A stretch of DNA of 64,000 nt from Lagopus muta. Its lineage: Eukaryota > Chordata > Aves > Galliformes > Phasianidae. Made by a program: the position numbers and the translations under genes. Below the pieces are notes generated by a model. It had not been told where the DNA came from. It searched no databases and saw nothing but the letters and a program-made list of their open reading frames with translations. Numbering within the stretch: the first letter of the stretch is position 1; each line of letters opens with the position of its first letter. The DNA lies in contig NC_064447.1 in assembly GCF_023343835.1 (NCBI RefSeq), positions 10,932,501-10,996,500 of the forward strand, written 5' to 3'. Positions 45,721 to 56,150 of the stretch are shown here, piece after piece.

Positions 45721-48700
45721 GTAAGTACAAACCTCACTATCTGTGGCACCTCCTTCAAGAAACAGTGGAGCCAGCTGGAGCTTATGTGAGGGCTTCTGAA
45801 TGCTATTTACCCACAGATCTTAGTACAGACTGTCAGGGGTGCTTCCATAGCTTCAGAGATATGGTGTGGAGCTGCTGGGATGTGGTAGGAGTGGGATACA
45901 GGCTTTGGGTGAGTGGCTCTGGGCTGTCACTTCTGGCAGCATCCTTGGGGAGAGTGGACAGAGATGCTTTGTTGTTGCCCTCCTGGCCGTGGCAAGGAGC
46001 TGGCTCTACTGCCTGTAGTAATCCTGGGGTTGCAGAGTTGGATCTGGCATGGGGATGAGCTGTTGGGGGGGAGCTGGGCAGTGCTGACGTGGTGTCCTGT
46101 GCCCCCAGGCCCTGCGCAGGCAGCGGGTGGAGGTGAACATTGAGCTGCGGAAGGCCAAGAAGGATGAGCAGATCCTGAAGCGCAGGAACATTTCCATTGT
46201 GTCTCTGGAGAAGAGCCCCTCACCAGGAGAAGAGAAAAACGTGGTGAGTGCTGGGTGTTTGCTCCTGGGTGGGTCAGTGCTGCAGCACATGGCTGATGCA
46301 GAGCATTCCATCTGCTTTGGGACTTGGGCCACCACCACATCCAGCTCCAGTGACCTGGGTTAACAGCCAGGGCTGAATGCAGGGACTGGGGAGGGATTTG
46401 GGTGCTGCCCAGCCCTCCTCTGTGCTTTTTTGCATGGAAATGTGTATTGCAGCTTCCCTTGATGGCAGGTAGAACTGGGTGCAGCTCCAGGCACTGGAGC
46501 AGGGTAATTACTGTGCTCATGGCCCCATTATGGTGCCAGGGACTCCCCTGTATTTGATTACAAGGCTCAGCTGCCTGGAAGGCATTTGTGGGATTCTCTT
46601 CCTCTGTCTCATCCTGAAACTACATTGCATAAAGAGCAGACAGCACCTTAGATATGGAGCATTGATTGCCTTGGGTCTAGACAGCTGATTGAGTGTGAGA
46701 TTACACCTGAGGGAGTCCTGGCTTGGAGTTCTGACTTGCTATCTGACTCTGAATCATCCCAACACAGATTGTTCCACTGTCTCTGGAGGAAATAGTGGAA
46801 GCTGTGAATGGGAGCAATACTTCGCTCCAGCTGCAGGCAACACAGGCAGCCAGGTATGCTGCTTGATGGGAGGGATGGGACTGCTGTGGGGTTTGGGGGC
46901 CAGATGGCATCGTTCCTGCTTGGGGGGCACTGAAAGCACAATAAGCTGCAATGGGGAAGGAGCCTCCTAGGCCAGGGGACTGGGGTCCTACAGAGTGCCA
47001 TGCTGGGCTTGGGCAAAGCCAACTGAAGGGTTGGTGGTGCCTTCTGGGCTGTGCTGGTTGCAGACACCTGAGGTGGATGGGAAGGAACCAGGTGTTGGAG
47101 GCTGGGTCAGAGGAAGGGCTGCTCTACAGCGGGACGTGGCTGAGCAGGGCTGTCCCCATGTGAATCACCATCAGCAGGGATCTATCCCCAGGGTCCAGGA
47201 GAGGCTGCATTGCAGCTGGGGCTTTCCTGGGATCCCTGCTTTGCAGTACAGCTGGCTTTCTGCTTGCTCCAGCTGAGCCTGCCCGTGCCTGGGATGGCAT
47301 GGCAGCACCCTGAGCTTGCACCATGGTGAGATCTGGTGGCAGCACAACTCTAAACCATGGATTCCCTCCTCTGCCAGCACAGGTGTTGTGGCTGGAATTC
47401 AGATCTGGCTGGAAGTGCTCCCTCTTCTAGCTGTTCTTGGCTAGATGAGGACCTTGATAGTATCTTATGCAGGTGGAGCCCAATGGCTATAAAGGTGCTG
47501 TGCCCTCTTGCAGGAGGATCCTGTCCAGGCAGAAGGACCCCCCTCTCAATCAAATCATCGAGCTGGGGATCATCCCTAGGCTGGTTGAGTTCCTGTCCCG
47601 TACTGACAATGCTGCTCTGCAGTTTGAAGCAGCCTGGGCACTGACCAACATCGCGTCCGGCACCTCGGAGCACACCAGGGCGGTGGTGGAGGGGGGGGCC
47701 ATCCCTGCCTTCATCTCCCTCCTGTCCTCCCCCCACATGCACATCAGTGAGCAGTCCGTGTGGGCGCTGGGCAACATCGCAGGTGAGTGGGGTCCCCGGG
47801 CAGAGCTGGGTTAGGATGTGGTCACTGTCCCAGCTGTGATAAACAGTGCTGGTCCTTGATGGGCCCATCTCCCTGCAGCTCTGCCTCCATTCTGTGATTC
47901 TCATGGCCTGGCAGGCTTTCTGTCCCTGTTGGTCCTGCAGGAGGGTTTTGTCCAAAGCCAAACGCAGGAGTGCATCTTGCTAAAGACCAGTGTCATTTAA
48001 GGGGGGTCTCTGGCTGCTGTTGGTTGTTGCCTGTCTTGTGACTTAAATACATATCATAAATAACCCTTTTTATCTGTGCAGGTGATGGTCCTCTGTACAG
48101 AGATGCTCTTATCAATTGCAATGTGATTCCTCCCTTGCTGGCTCTGGTGTCTCCTGTAACTCCAGTAAATAACTTTCTTGCTCTTGACTTGGCACTCCCA
48201 ATCACTTGGGTAATGGGTGAATGGTGATGTGATTCTCAAAACAGCTGGATGGGACCCTTGTCTGAACTGCTTTTAATGAACCTAACCCTCAACAAGATGC
48301 CAGGCAGATGCATTTCAAGTCAATGCAAAGATCTGGTCGAAGCTTTCCCATCCAGCTTTGACCATCTCAAGCTAGGAGTACGTTGCAATTGGCGTGCAGC
48401 AGACCTGCATATGCGTGCAGAGGGCAGAACTTGTCCTTCCTGCTTTCTCCTGCTGTGCCCTGCCTTTCTGCAGCAATGCCTGCCCCACAGCTTTCAGGAG
48501 AAGAGGGACCTTTTCAGAGTGGTGTGAGGTAGGCTGCAGCTCTGAGAGATCCAGCAGTGGGATGGATGCACCCAGGTGTCCCACCCTGTGTGTGTGCTCT
48601 CTGTAGGCAGAAATTCAGCCTTTCAGGGTAGGGCTGAGGAAAAATGCCCTCTGGGCCTTATTTGAATTTATATTGCAAAATCTGTAGAAGAATTCTCTGG

Positions 48701-51700
48701 CCACTCCTGACTCAGCTTTGTCTCTTCTTGGGGAGCACTGTGAAATGTCACAAAATGATGGTCCCATCCCCTGCACACCTTGGTGGCTGTGATGCTGTGC
48801 ATGAAGCTCTACTGCTCTCCTGACTGGGATGAGAAAATTCAAACCCTCCTCTATGATGATGGGCTGCTAATATTGAAGTAACACACCCTTGATCTTGTCC
48901 AAAGAATGCTCTGTAATTTGTTCTGGGGACCTGGCAGTGAGCTGTTTGGTGCCTTTGTTAGTCATAGTGGCTTGTCATCCCACCGGATCTGAGGTTATTG
49001 GAACTTAATATTGGAGAAGGAGGAGGGGAGGTCTGCTCTTTCATCTCCCTGCTTCAAACAAGCCTCAGCCCTTATTAAAGAGGTTCCTCCTGGCTGATAA
49101 CATCTGCTGCTGTGGAGCAGTGCTGGTTGCACCAGAGGGCTCTGCAAGGAGGATCTCACAGCTCCCTTGTCTTCCAGGTTGGGTTCCTGAGGAACATCAC
49201 ATGGACTCTGTCAAACCTGTGCAGGAATAAGAACCCATACCCACCTCTGGAGGCCGTGAGGCAACTGCTGCCTGTCATCACCTGCCTGCTGCAGCATGAG
49301 GACAAGGATATCGTCTCTGACTCCTGCTGGGCTGTGTCCTACCTGACCGATGGCTCCAATGACCGCATCCAGATTGTGGTGGATACGGGGATTCTGCCAC
49401 GGCTGGTGGAGCTCATGAGCAGCCCTGAGATGATCGTCATGGTAGGGAACAACTGATTGATCCTGGCCTCTGGCCCTTTAATATAGGGGCATGTGGGGAG
49501 AGGGAAGGAGCAGCTCCTTGCTGTCTGTGGTCTGCTGTCACCTCACTCTGCAGTTCTACTTGTTGCTGGTCAAGCCAGTGCTCTGTTCCTTCTTGCTGTG
49601 GCTGGGAAGAGCCTGTAAAGCTGCTTAGATCAGAACAGGAGGCTGGTAGGTAGGTCTGTAACCACAGCAGTAATAGTCCATGGGACTTCGTTTGAAGGAT
49701 CAGGCACTTAGTGAGGGCTCTTGCTGGTCTTTCTGGTGTGTATCCCTTCAGATAAGATTTCTCATCTCCATCTGCTCTAATCTCTGTCTAGACTCCAGCT
49801 CTGCGTGCCATTGGGAATGTGGTTACAGGGACTGATGAGCAGACCCAGGCAGCTATTGATGCTGGTGTCCTGGCTGTCCTGCCCCTTCTGCTGCGACACA
49901 CGAAGCCAGCTATACAGAAGGAGGCAGCATGGGCACTCAGCAACATTGCAGCCGGGCCGTGCCAGCAGATCCAGCAGCTGATCACCTGTGGACTGTTGCC
50001 ACCTCTGGTGGAGCTGCTCGATAAGGTAAGGGGATGGGGACAGCTCTGTGCACATGGGGCAGTGCTCAGCTTCCGTCTGTGCTGCTTTGTTATGAGGTGC
50101 TGTGCCCAAGAGCCACCTGATCAGTGTTCTGTGAAGCTGCTGGTTCAGAGGAACAGTGTGAGCACTGTACTTAGTACATCTGTGTGGGGAAAAAAATCAG
50201 CTTGGAGCTGGTCTTGACTGCCCTGCCTTGTGTCCATCCAGTGTGAGGAAAGCAGGCCGGTCCAAATTGCGTGCAGAGACTGGCTGTTCCCACCTGGCAT
50301 CTCAGTCTGCTCTGAGGGATGCTGAAGTCTGGGAATGTGTTTTCTGTGCTGCTTTTCCAGGGGGATTTCAAGGCCCAGAAGGAGGCGGTGTGGGCAGTGG
50401 CCAACCTGACAACTGGCGGCACTGTGGAGCAGGTGGTGGAGCTCGTCCAGTCTGGGGTCCTCAAGCCTCTGCTCAACCTGCTTTTGTCCAAAGACAGCAA
50501 AACTATCCTGGTCATCCTGGATTCCATTTCGAATCTCTTCCTGGTAAGATCTTTTGTTGTATCCCCTCACCAAAGGAGCAGTGAGGTGTGAGAGATGCTT
50601 GCATGGTGCAGCTGGAACAGATCCTCCCCAGCAGTTAGTCTTGCAGGAGTGAGACTTCATGCCTGCCTTGTTCTTGGGTCCTTCTGGGTTGCCCAAAAGG
50701 CTTAGCATGATGAAGTTCCTGAGTGTTTCTCCTTCTGGAAAGGAGAGGATGCAGTATGCTAATCACTAAGCCATATAGAAATGAAGGTCTTGGAGAAGTC
50801 AGATGGTCCTGGAATCTTCCAAGGGTCCAGGAGCTGTTTCAGTTGGCAGCAAAACCACAGCACAGTGACCCCAGAGGAGCAGTTCAAAATATACTGCAGC
50901 CATATTCCGACATCTCTCCTGAACGCAATGCAGACCCTTGCGTTTCTACTGCAGTCACTTGATCCTTAGGTTCAGGGCCCTGCAGCACAGACCACCTTGG
51001 CCCTATTTCTGACGTGGATTATACTTGCCTCCTTTGTTTGCAGGCAGCTGAGAAGCTGGGAGAAACAGAGAGGCTGTGCCTGTTGGTGGAAGAACTTGAT
51101 GGTCTGGAGAAAATTGAAGCCTTGCAAACCCACGAGAACAACATGGTCTACCGAGCTGCTCTGAATATCATAGAGAAGTACTTCTCTGGTGAGGTATGTG
51201 AGCTCTTGTTGCTGCGTATTTGAAAATGAGCTGCTGTGTGCTGAAGTGAAGCACATCCTCTAAAGATGCTGAGATAAGGCCTTAGGTCTCTGCTTGAATG
51301 GGGTAGTTCTTATAGCTTACTCCCTTTACCTTCCAAAGTTCTGTAGCTTTGGAGGAGAACCCCAATCTGTCAGCTGACTGTTGTGCAATAGAGATGTTTT
51401 GATAGCATCTTGCTGCTCAAATTTCCAATGGCATCAGCTAGCATCACTGCAGTTGCTGATATGCATTCCAAATGTGGGGAGGCTTCCTCTTTCCTGCCTG
51501 GCTTGTTGCTAGGAAGGGCAGCCTCCTACTCACTGATAACTGTGCTCAGGTTCCTTCTGGATTACTTGACTCTTCTCATGTTAAGCTTGTGGAAAAAGTA
51601 CAGGACCTCAGCTAGGAGTCACAAGGGAATTCCATAACTGTCACAGGTCCATATTTGGATCCAGCCTTGTTATCACAGATTGGGGAACACCAGAGTAGAA

Positions 51701-51891
51701 GCTTACAGTGGTGTGGGAGACCTCAGAGCTGAGGTCTGAGCTTCGCCTGCAGTGTTTTAAACAAGTAAAGATGCAGACTCATTAACTGATGGCTGCTAAC
51801 TTCCTCTTAGGAGACTTCTGATCTGCAGCCTGGGACCGATGAGGAGGGGCTGTATAACTTCTCAGTGGAGAAGCAAGACTTCAACTTCTGA
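45655..51891 (+). CDS. KPNA7: KPNA7, importin subunit alpha-8 (karyopherin alpha 7)
   Basis: Complete gene of ten coding exons that join in frame to 1551 nt (516 residues plus stop), the normal importin-alpha length. Importin alpha carries classical NLS cargo to importin beta and through the nuclear pore; KPNA7 is the oocyte and early-embryo form in mammals. Residues 8-55 form the importin-beta-binding domain, rich in Lys/Arg ([20 protein letters not shown]). About ten Armadillo repeats follow. NLS-groove Trp/Asn pairs are seen at W137/N141, W179/N183 and W222/N226, and further on as WALSNIAAG and WAVANLTTG. The C-terminus ([17 protein letters not shown]) is the CAS-binding region. ATG has A at -3. 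Flanking genes ARPC1A and SMURF1 identify it as KPNA7 rather than KPNA2. All splice sites are consensus, so it looks functional. Confidence 0.96.
46109..46243 (+). CDS. KPNA7: KPNA7 coding exon 2
   Basis: Acceptor GCCCCCAG, donor GTGAGT, 45 codons. Encodes [20 protein letters not shown] and QILKRRNI, the core of the importin-beta-binding domain, then an acidic/serine linker. Confidence 0.95.
46768..46853 (+). CDS. KPNA7: KPNA7 coding exon 3
   Basis: Acceptor CAACACAG, donor GTATGC. Encodes [19 protein letters not shown] and QLQATQAA, the helix pair entering Armadillo repeat 1. Shares an AGG codon with the next exon. Confidence 0.95.
47514..47782 (+). CDS. KPNA7: KPNA7 coding exon 4
   Basis: Acceptor CTCTTGCAG, donor GTGAGT, 269 nt. 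Encodes Armadillo repeats 1 to 3 with [20 protein letters not shown] and WALGNIAG, part of the major NLS-binding groove. Confidence 0.97.
48082..48164 (+). CDS. KPNA7: KPNA7 coding exon 5
   Basis: Acceptor TCTGTGCAG, donor GTAAAT, 83 nt. Encodes [20 protein letters not shown] and LVSPVTP. Confidence 0.95.
49178..49441 (+). CDS. KPNA7: KPNA7 coding exon 6
   Basis: Acceptor GTCTTCCAG, donor GTAGGG, 88 codons. Begins [20 protein letters not shown] and includes [14 protein letters not shown]; the central Armadillo repeats. Confidence 0.97.
49792..50025 (+). CDS. KPNA7: KPNA7 coding exon 7
   Basis: Acceptor CTCTGTCTAG, donor GTAAGG, 78 codons. Encodes [20 protein letters not shown] and [14 protein letters not shown], Armadillo repeats 6 to 8 with the minor NLS groove. 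Confidence 0.97.
50361..50543 (+). CDS. KPNA7: KPNA7 coding exon 8
   Basis: Acceptor CTTTTCCAG, donor GTAAGA, 61 codons. Encodes [20 protein letters not shown] and the following repeat. Confidence 0.96.
51044..51193 (+). CDS. KPNA7: KPNA7 coding exon 9
   Basis: Acceptor GTTTGCAG, donor GTATGT, 50 codons. Encodes [20 protein letters not shown] and the NIIEKYF helix, the last Armadillo repeat used for CAS/CSE1L export. Confidence 0.96.
51811..51891 (+). CDS. KPNA7: KPNA7 coding exon 10 (terminal)
   Basis: Acceptor CCTCTTAG. Encodes an acidic tail beginning [13 protein letters not shown] and ending SVEKQDFNF before TGA at 51889-51891. The FNF end resembles the KPNA2 terminus as I remember it. 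Confidence 0.95.
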   Translation, partial: ETSDLQPGTDEEGLYNFSVEKQDFNF

Positions 51892-51989
51892 AGACGAAGC
51901 ATTGCACAGCTCTGACTTGGTGGGTGGAGGCTGGGTGTCCTGACCAAGAGGAGCAGAGGTGTACAGTCCTTTTACATTTGAAACTTAAC

Positions 51990-51995
51990 AATAAA
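51990..51995 (+). promoter_or_regulatory. KPNA7: KPNA7 poly(A) signal
   Basis: Consensus AATAAA about 100 nt after the stop codon, followed by a T/G-rich stretch near 52,005-52,040 suitable for cleavage. This gives a short 3' UTR of about 120 nt. Confidence 0.85.
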
Positions 51996-52015
51996 TTGCA
52001 CTTGTGAATTTGTAC

Positions 52016-53820
52016 TTATTGCCTCTATTCTTCTTGTCCCTCATACTCTGAGATCATAGCTCTCTGGGCCTTAAACATATGGCAGAATATGTATTGGAGT
52101 TCTTGGATGTGTTTTGTTTTTCATGTGAGACATTGCCTGCCTGCAGGAGCACAAGGTGTGTAACTTATTAACTGTTTGAGCCAAAAAAATGCTAATAAGC
52201 AGAGTGTACCACCAAACCCTGCTTGGCCTTTATGTTTGTGCTGTGGCTCCTGGGCCTCCCTGCAGGATACAGGGCATTTCTCCTCCAGGCTGCCTAGAAA
52301 GAAGGAAGCAGAGCCTGTGCTCTGTACAAGGTAACAGCCCTAAGCTTGCAGGGTGTAGCTGATTGAAGTGCTGGAGTTGCTGAACTGTGGAGCGATGCCA
52401 GGATTTATTTCCTGGATCTGACATTATGAAGTGAAAATCAGAATAGCACAAAACCTTGATGTGCTCTGGAGGTGAGTGCTTGTGTGGATCCTTCCTTTGC
52501 CCTGTGGGTTTGCACAAAGGGCTCTGCTGCCAGCACCACCTTGCAGTGTGCTGCTGATGCAGCATCTGGAACTGATTGGATTTCGGTGGGTAAAAGGAGC
52601 CTGAGGTACATGCTTCCTCAGTGTAAATGGAGCTGTGGACCGGAGCTGGCCTCTTGCTGCTGCCCTGCTCTTCCTGTGCTTGGACGCAGGGCTGCTGTGT
52701 GCTGATGCTCTGCTACTTATAGCAAGCTAAAAAGGGGAAGGTCAGAGCTTTGGGGCTCCTCTCCTGCTCACCTGTGTGGCTGCTGTAGATAAGTTGCATG
52801 CTTTCACCTTTGCAACACAAGATTGAAAGAGATGTGTCCATGGATGTGATGCTGGGTTCATGATGCTCCATTTTCCAAATCCAGAGCATTGAGATGAACT
52901 AAAAAAAAAAAAAAAGTATTGCTGTTTGGAGCTCAGTGATAACTGCTGTACTGGAGATGTGGGAAAGATGCTGCTGGAGCTCATGTAGGCTTGTGTGTAC
53001 TGCATTAGGATCTGATTAGGGAGAAGGAGTTTGTAGAGGGAAAGCAGGTTCTCTTCTAAAGCTTTACTCTTTGTTTCGCACTGCCAGAGGAGCACCCAGG
53101 AACTTCTCCAGCACTGTGCAGCTGTGTTCTGCAGGTCTGGCCTTACAGGAGAAGTCAAAGGGGGGTTTTGGTGGAGGGGAGCGGTGTGGCCCTCTGCTTT
53201 CAGGGCTAAAGGGTGAGCGCTGGCTACCTGGCAGCATTTGCTGCCCTGTCTGGCTCCGTGTGCCCTGCAGAGTCCTGCCATGGACAGGGTTGGCTCATGG
53301 CTTTGCCTCGTGCTGAGTTCAGAGGCTGCTCTATGTTTGGTGGGGTGCAGATTTAATGGGGTTTGGCCTTTGGTGGTTTCATTTCTGGTAGCAAACCAGG
53401 AAGGGTGGCTTATGGGATGCTTTTGGGCTTACGCTTTTGTGGCTTATAAATAAAGCGGTGGGCTGGTTCACATCTTATTGTACCCCATTTCCCTCCATTG
53501 ACTTCCATGCTGCTGTGCATCTGCGTCCACTGCACCACATCCATGTCCTCCTAAATCCCCCCTGTACCCAACAAAGGCTATTCTTTACTTTGCTTCCTCA
53601 GCAAACAAACTTTCGCAGGCAAGAATACAGGAAATGAGATAATTCTGGAGACATCCATGTCAGTGAATGTCACTTAAAGCAGCTGTGCATTAATTTGGCA
53701 TATTTTCAGATCGGTAGGTGGGAAAAGTGTACAGAGAAGCCACATTCGTATATTTTATCCAAAGTAATCCACGGGAGGAGTCCCGGATTTCAGTGAGGTG
53801 AAGGTTAAAACGGCGATGTT
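52016..53820. other. KPNA7-SMURF1 intergenic region
   Basis: Nothing gene-like. A 15-A run near 52,900 makes part of a 179-codon minus-strand open frame (poly-Phe) that I regard as spurious. Confidence 0.8.
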
Positions 53821-53829
53821 TTCAGCGCG

Positions 53830-54420
53830 AGGTTAACGCGCTGCGTGGTCTGCGGGGTCGCGGTCCTCCCGCACGCCAGGGGGCGCCGCACTCCTCCCTC
53901 AGAGCCGACCTCCTCAAGATGGCGGCGCCGCGCCGCCTCTCCGCCCGCGCGCTGACGTCACGCCCCGAGACGCGGGGCGGGGCCGAGGCGGAGCGGAGGC
54001 GCTGTCCGGGCCGGGTCGGGCTGGCGGCGGCGGCTGAAGCGGGCGGGCGGCGGCGGGTCCGACCGCGGGCGGAACGCGGAGAGAGCGGCCGGAGGTTGAG
54101 CGGGCCCGCATGGGGTTGCGCGGGGCCGCGGGTTGATCTCGCCGCGGGGCGCGATGTCGAATCCCGGGACGCGTCGGAACGGCTCCAGCATCAAGATCCG
54201 CCTCACAGGTAATAGCGGGGCCCGCCGCTCACGGGCGCTCCTCGGGGCGGAGGGGCCGGAGGGGGGAGGGGCCGCGGGCCGCTGCGTGCCGCCGTGCCGG
54301 GCCGTGTGCCGCCGTGTGCCGGGCCGTGGCGGCAGCGCGGTGAGGCCGGGCCGTGGCGGCGGGCCCAGCCGTTACCGCTGCTGCTCTCCGTGCCCCCGCT
54401 CCCAGCCCGGCGTGCTGCTG
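53830..54420 (+). promoter_or_regulatory. SMURF1: CpG island, SMURF1 promoter
   Basis: Dense CpG and GC with no TATA box. AAGATGGCGGC (YY1 consensus) lies at 53916-53926 and a palindromic CRE (TGACGTCA) at 53953-53960, about 200 bp before the start codon. The island spans the first coding exon. Confidence 0.92.
54154..54208 (+). CDS. SMURF1: SMURF1 first coding exon (rest off window)
   Basis: ATG at 54154 encodes MSNPGTRRNGSSIKIRLT and ends in a GTAATA donor inside the next codon. This is the exact N-terminus I recall for vertebrate SMURF1, a C2-WW-WW-HECT E3 ubiquitin ligase that targets SMAD1/5, RhoA and others at membranes and in the cytoplasm. The residues shown lead into the C2 domain, whose remaining exons lie beyond the window. 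A G at -3 supports initiation here. An alternative upstream ATG at 53919 is in another frame. Confidence 0.95.
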
Positions 54421-55400
54421 CGTTTCCGAGTTATTTCCGTTTATTTCCCTTATTTATTGTTATTGTTTATTTCTCCTCGCTGCCCACCCCGCCGTTCCCT
54501 CGGGTTCCCCCTTCGCTGCCGGCAGACTGTGAACGAGCCCTGAGCTCCTGAGCTCGTCTCGTTTGCCTGATGGACTCCATCAGCTTTGTTGAGAGCCCCG
54601 TTGTGCTCTGTGCGTCTCGTTGCTCCGAGTGCTTTCGCTGTGGGTTGGTTGTTTTGTTTCGTGTTTTTGCTTTGTTTCCCTTTTTGCTCTCCTCCTCGCT
54701 TGCTTCCTCCCCCAAACCCAACTTCTGCAGTCTTTGCCCTGAGCCAGATGAGCTCCGTGTCTCCTCACGAGGTCTGCGTGCACGCATGGACAAACCAATT
54801 TATGTTGCAACCTCCGAGGTCTGCATTAGATCTTCTGAAGGCTGCTCTGGCTGATGCTGAGCTGCACTTCCAATGGGAAGAAGTGCAAGTTCTGCTTCTC
54901 GAAGCTGTGGGGTGAATTGTTAATAAATAAGGCCCCGTCCGACCTTTCAAAGGCAACAGGTGGATGCTTGGAAATCTCGGTGCTGTGGTTCATTCAGACC
55001 CAGGCGCTGGCATTGATCTCTACGGAGCTGCGGCTGTGGGAGGGTGAGATATTGCCAAACAATGAGACAAATGGCACGAGGTAATCTTCAGTTCCAGGTT
55101 AGCTTGCTCCTGGCGTGTGCTGCGATCAGTCAGAAGCCACTCTTCAAAAAAACCCGGTTTGCTTTTAATCCTTTCTTGATCCCGTGCTGCTCGTGCGTTG
55201 CAAGGCTGCAGTTGGCGAGGAAAATGTCAGTCTGGAAATCCTTTCGGACACGAGAAGGCTGGAAATATTTGTAGGGCATATAGATGATGTTTGATCTGAA
55301 ATTAGTTTTGTGGTGCCGTGTGCTAAATGTCAGATCAGTCACTGATGTGCCTTGTTTTTATGCTAGCCAGTCAATAAAACGCTGGGAGTTGAGTAACTCG

Positions 55401-55468
55401 TGCCGTGGCTGTAGCCCTGCCGTGGCTGTAGCCCTGCCGTGGTTGTAGCCCTGCCGTGGTTGTAGCCC
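55401..55468 (+). repeat. 17-bp tandem repeat, four copies
   Basis: TGCCGTGGCTGTAGCCC occurs four times head to tail; copies 3 and 4 share a C to T change (GGTTG). A minisatellite in SMURF1 intron 1. Confidence 0.97.
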
Positions 55469-55992
55469 TCCAGAGCGGGCGGGGGTCATTTCAATAACAG
55501 ATAGAAGCTGTTGGTTTTAGTTTTAAGGAGTGAATGCAGCATCAAAGTGCTTTTTGCCTTTTAGCACGCACTATTCCCTCCTAGCTGAGAGCATTTTGTG
55601 CAAGAGGCTGAAGTTTCAGTTTATTGAGCAACTTGGTGGATTTTCTCACTCATCTTTTTTTTTTTTTTTAATTAATTAATTGTATTGGAGAACTCTGCTT
55701 GCTCAAACACATTTTTGGTTTTTACAAGCACGCAACCTGGGTGGTATGACAAAAATTGCTGCATTTAATCAAAAATAAATTGCTCTGGGAGAGGTTTCCC
55801 TTTGGAGTTGTTAGGAAATGCTGTATCCTCAGCGTGGCTGGGGATTGCTGGCCTGCCTTACCTGCTCCAAAGCACTGCAGCTAGCGTGGCTGCTGTTTCC
55901 TCCTCTGTTCTGCTGCCCAGAGAACGTCTTCTGTTACGATTTACTACCTGCATTGTGTTTCCTGTGATTAGAGACCATTTCTGTTTTGCACC

Positions 55993-56150
55993 CCCAAGGA
56001 GGCTGTGGATGCCCCATCCCTGCAGGCATTCAAGGCCAGGCTGCATGTGGCTCTGGGCAGCCTGGGCTGCTGGTTGGTGACCCTGCACACAGCAGGGGGT
56101 TGAACTGGATGAGCATTGTGGGCCTTTGCAACCCGGGCCATTCTGTAAAA
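55993..56150 (+). mobile_element. CR1 LINE tail fragment
   Basis: CCAAGGAGGCTGTGGATGCC, GCATTCAAGGCCAGGC, GGGCAGCCTGGGCTGC and GGCCATTCTGT are CR1 3'-end landmarks in forward order. It belongs to the same subfamily style as the 35.2-35.5 kb copy. Confidence 0.92.

Noticed and set aside
52742-53281. 179-codon minus-strand open frame between KPNA7 and SMURF1
   Set aside because: It runs through an A-homopolymer (poly-Phe), and has no recognisable domain or splice context.
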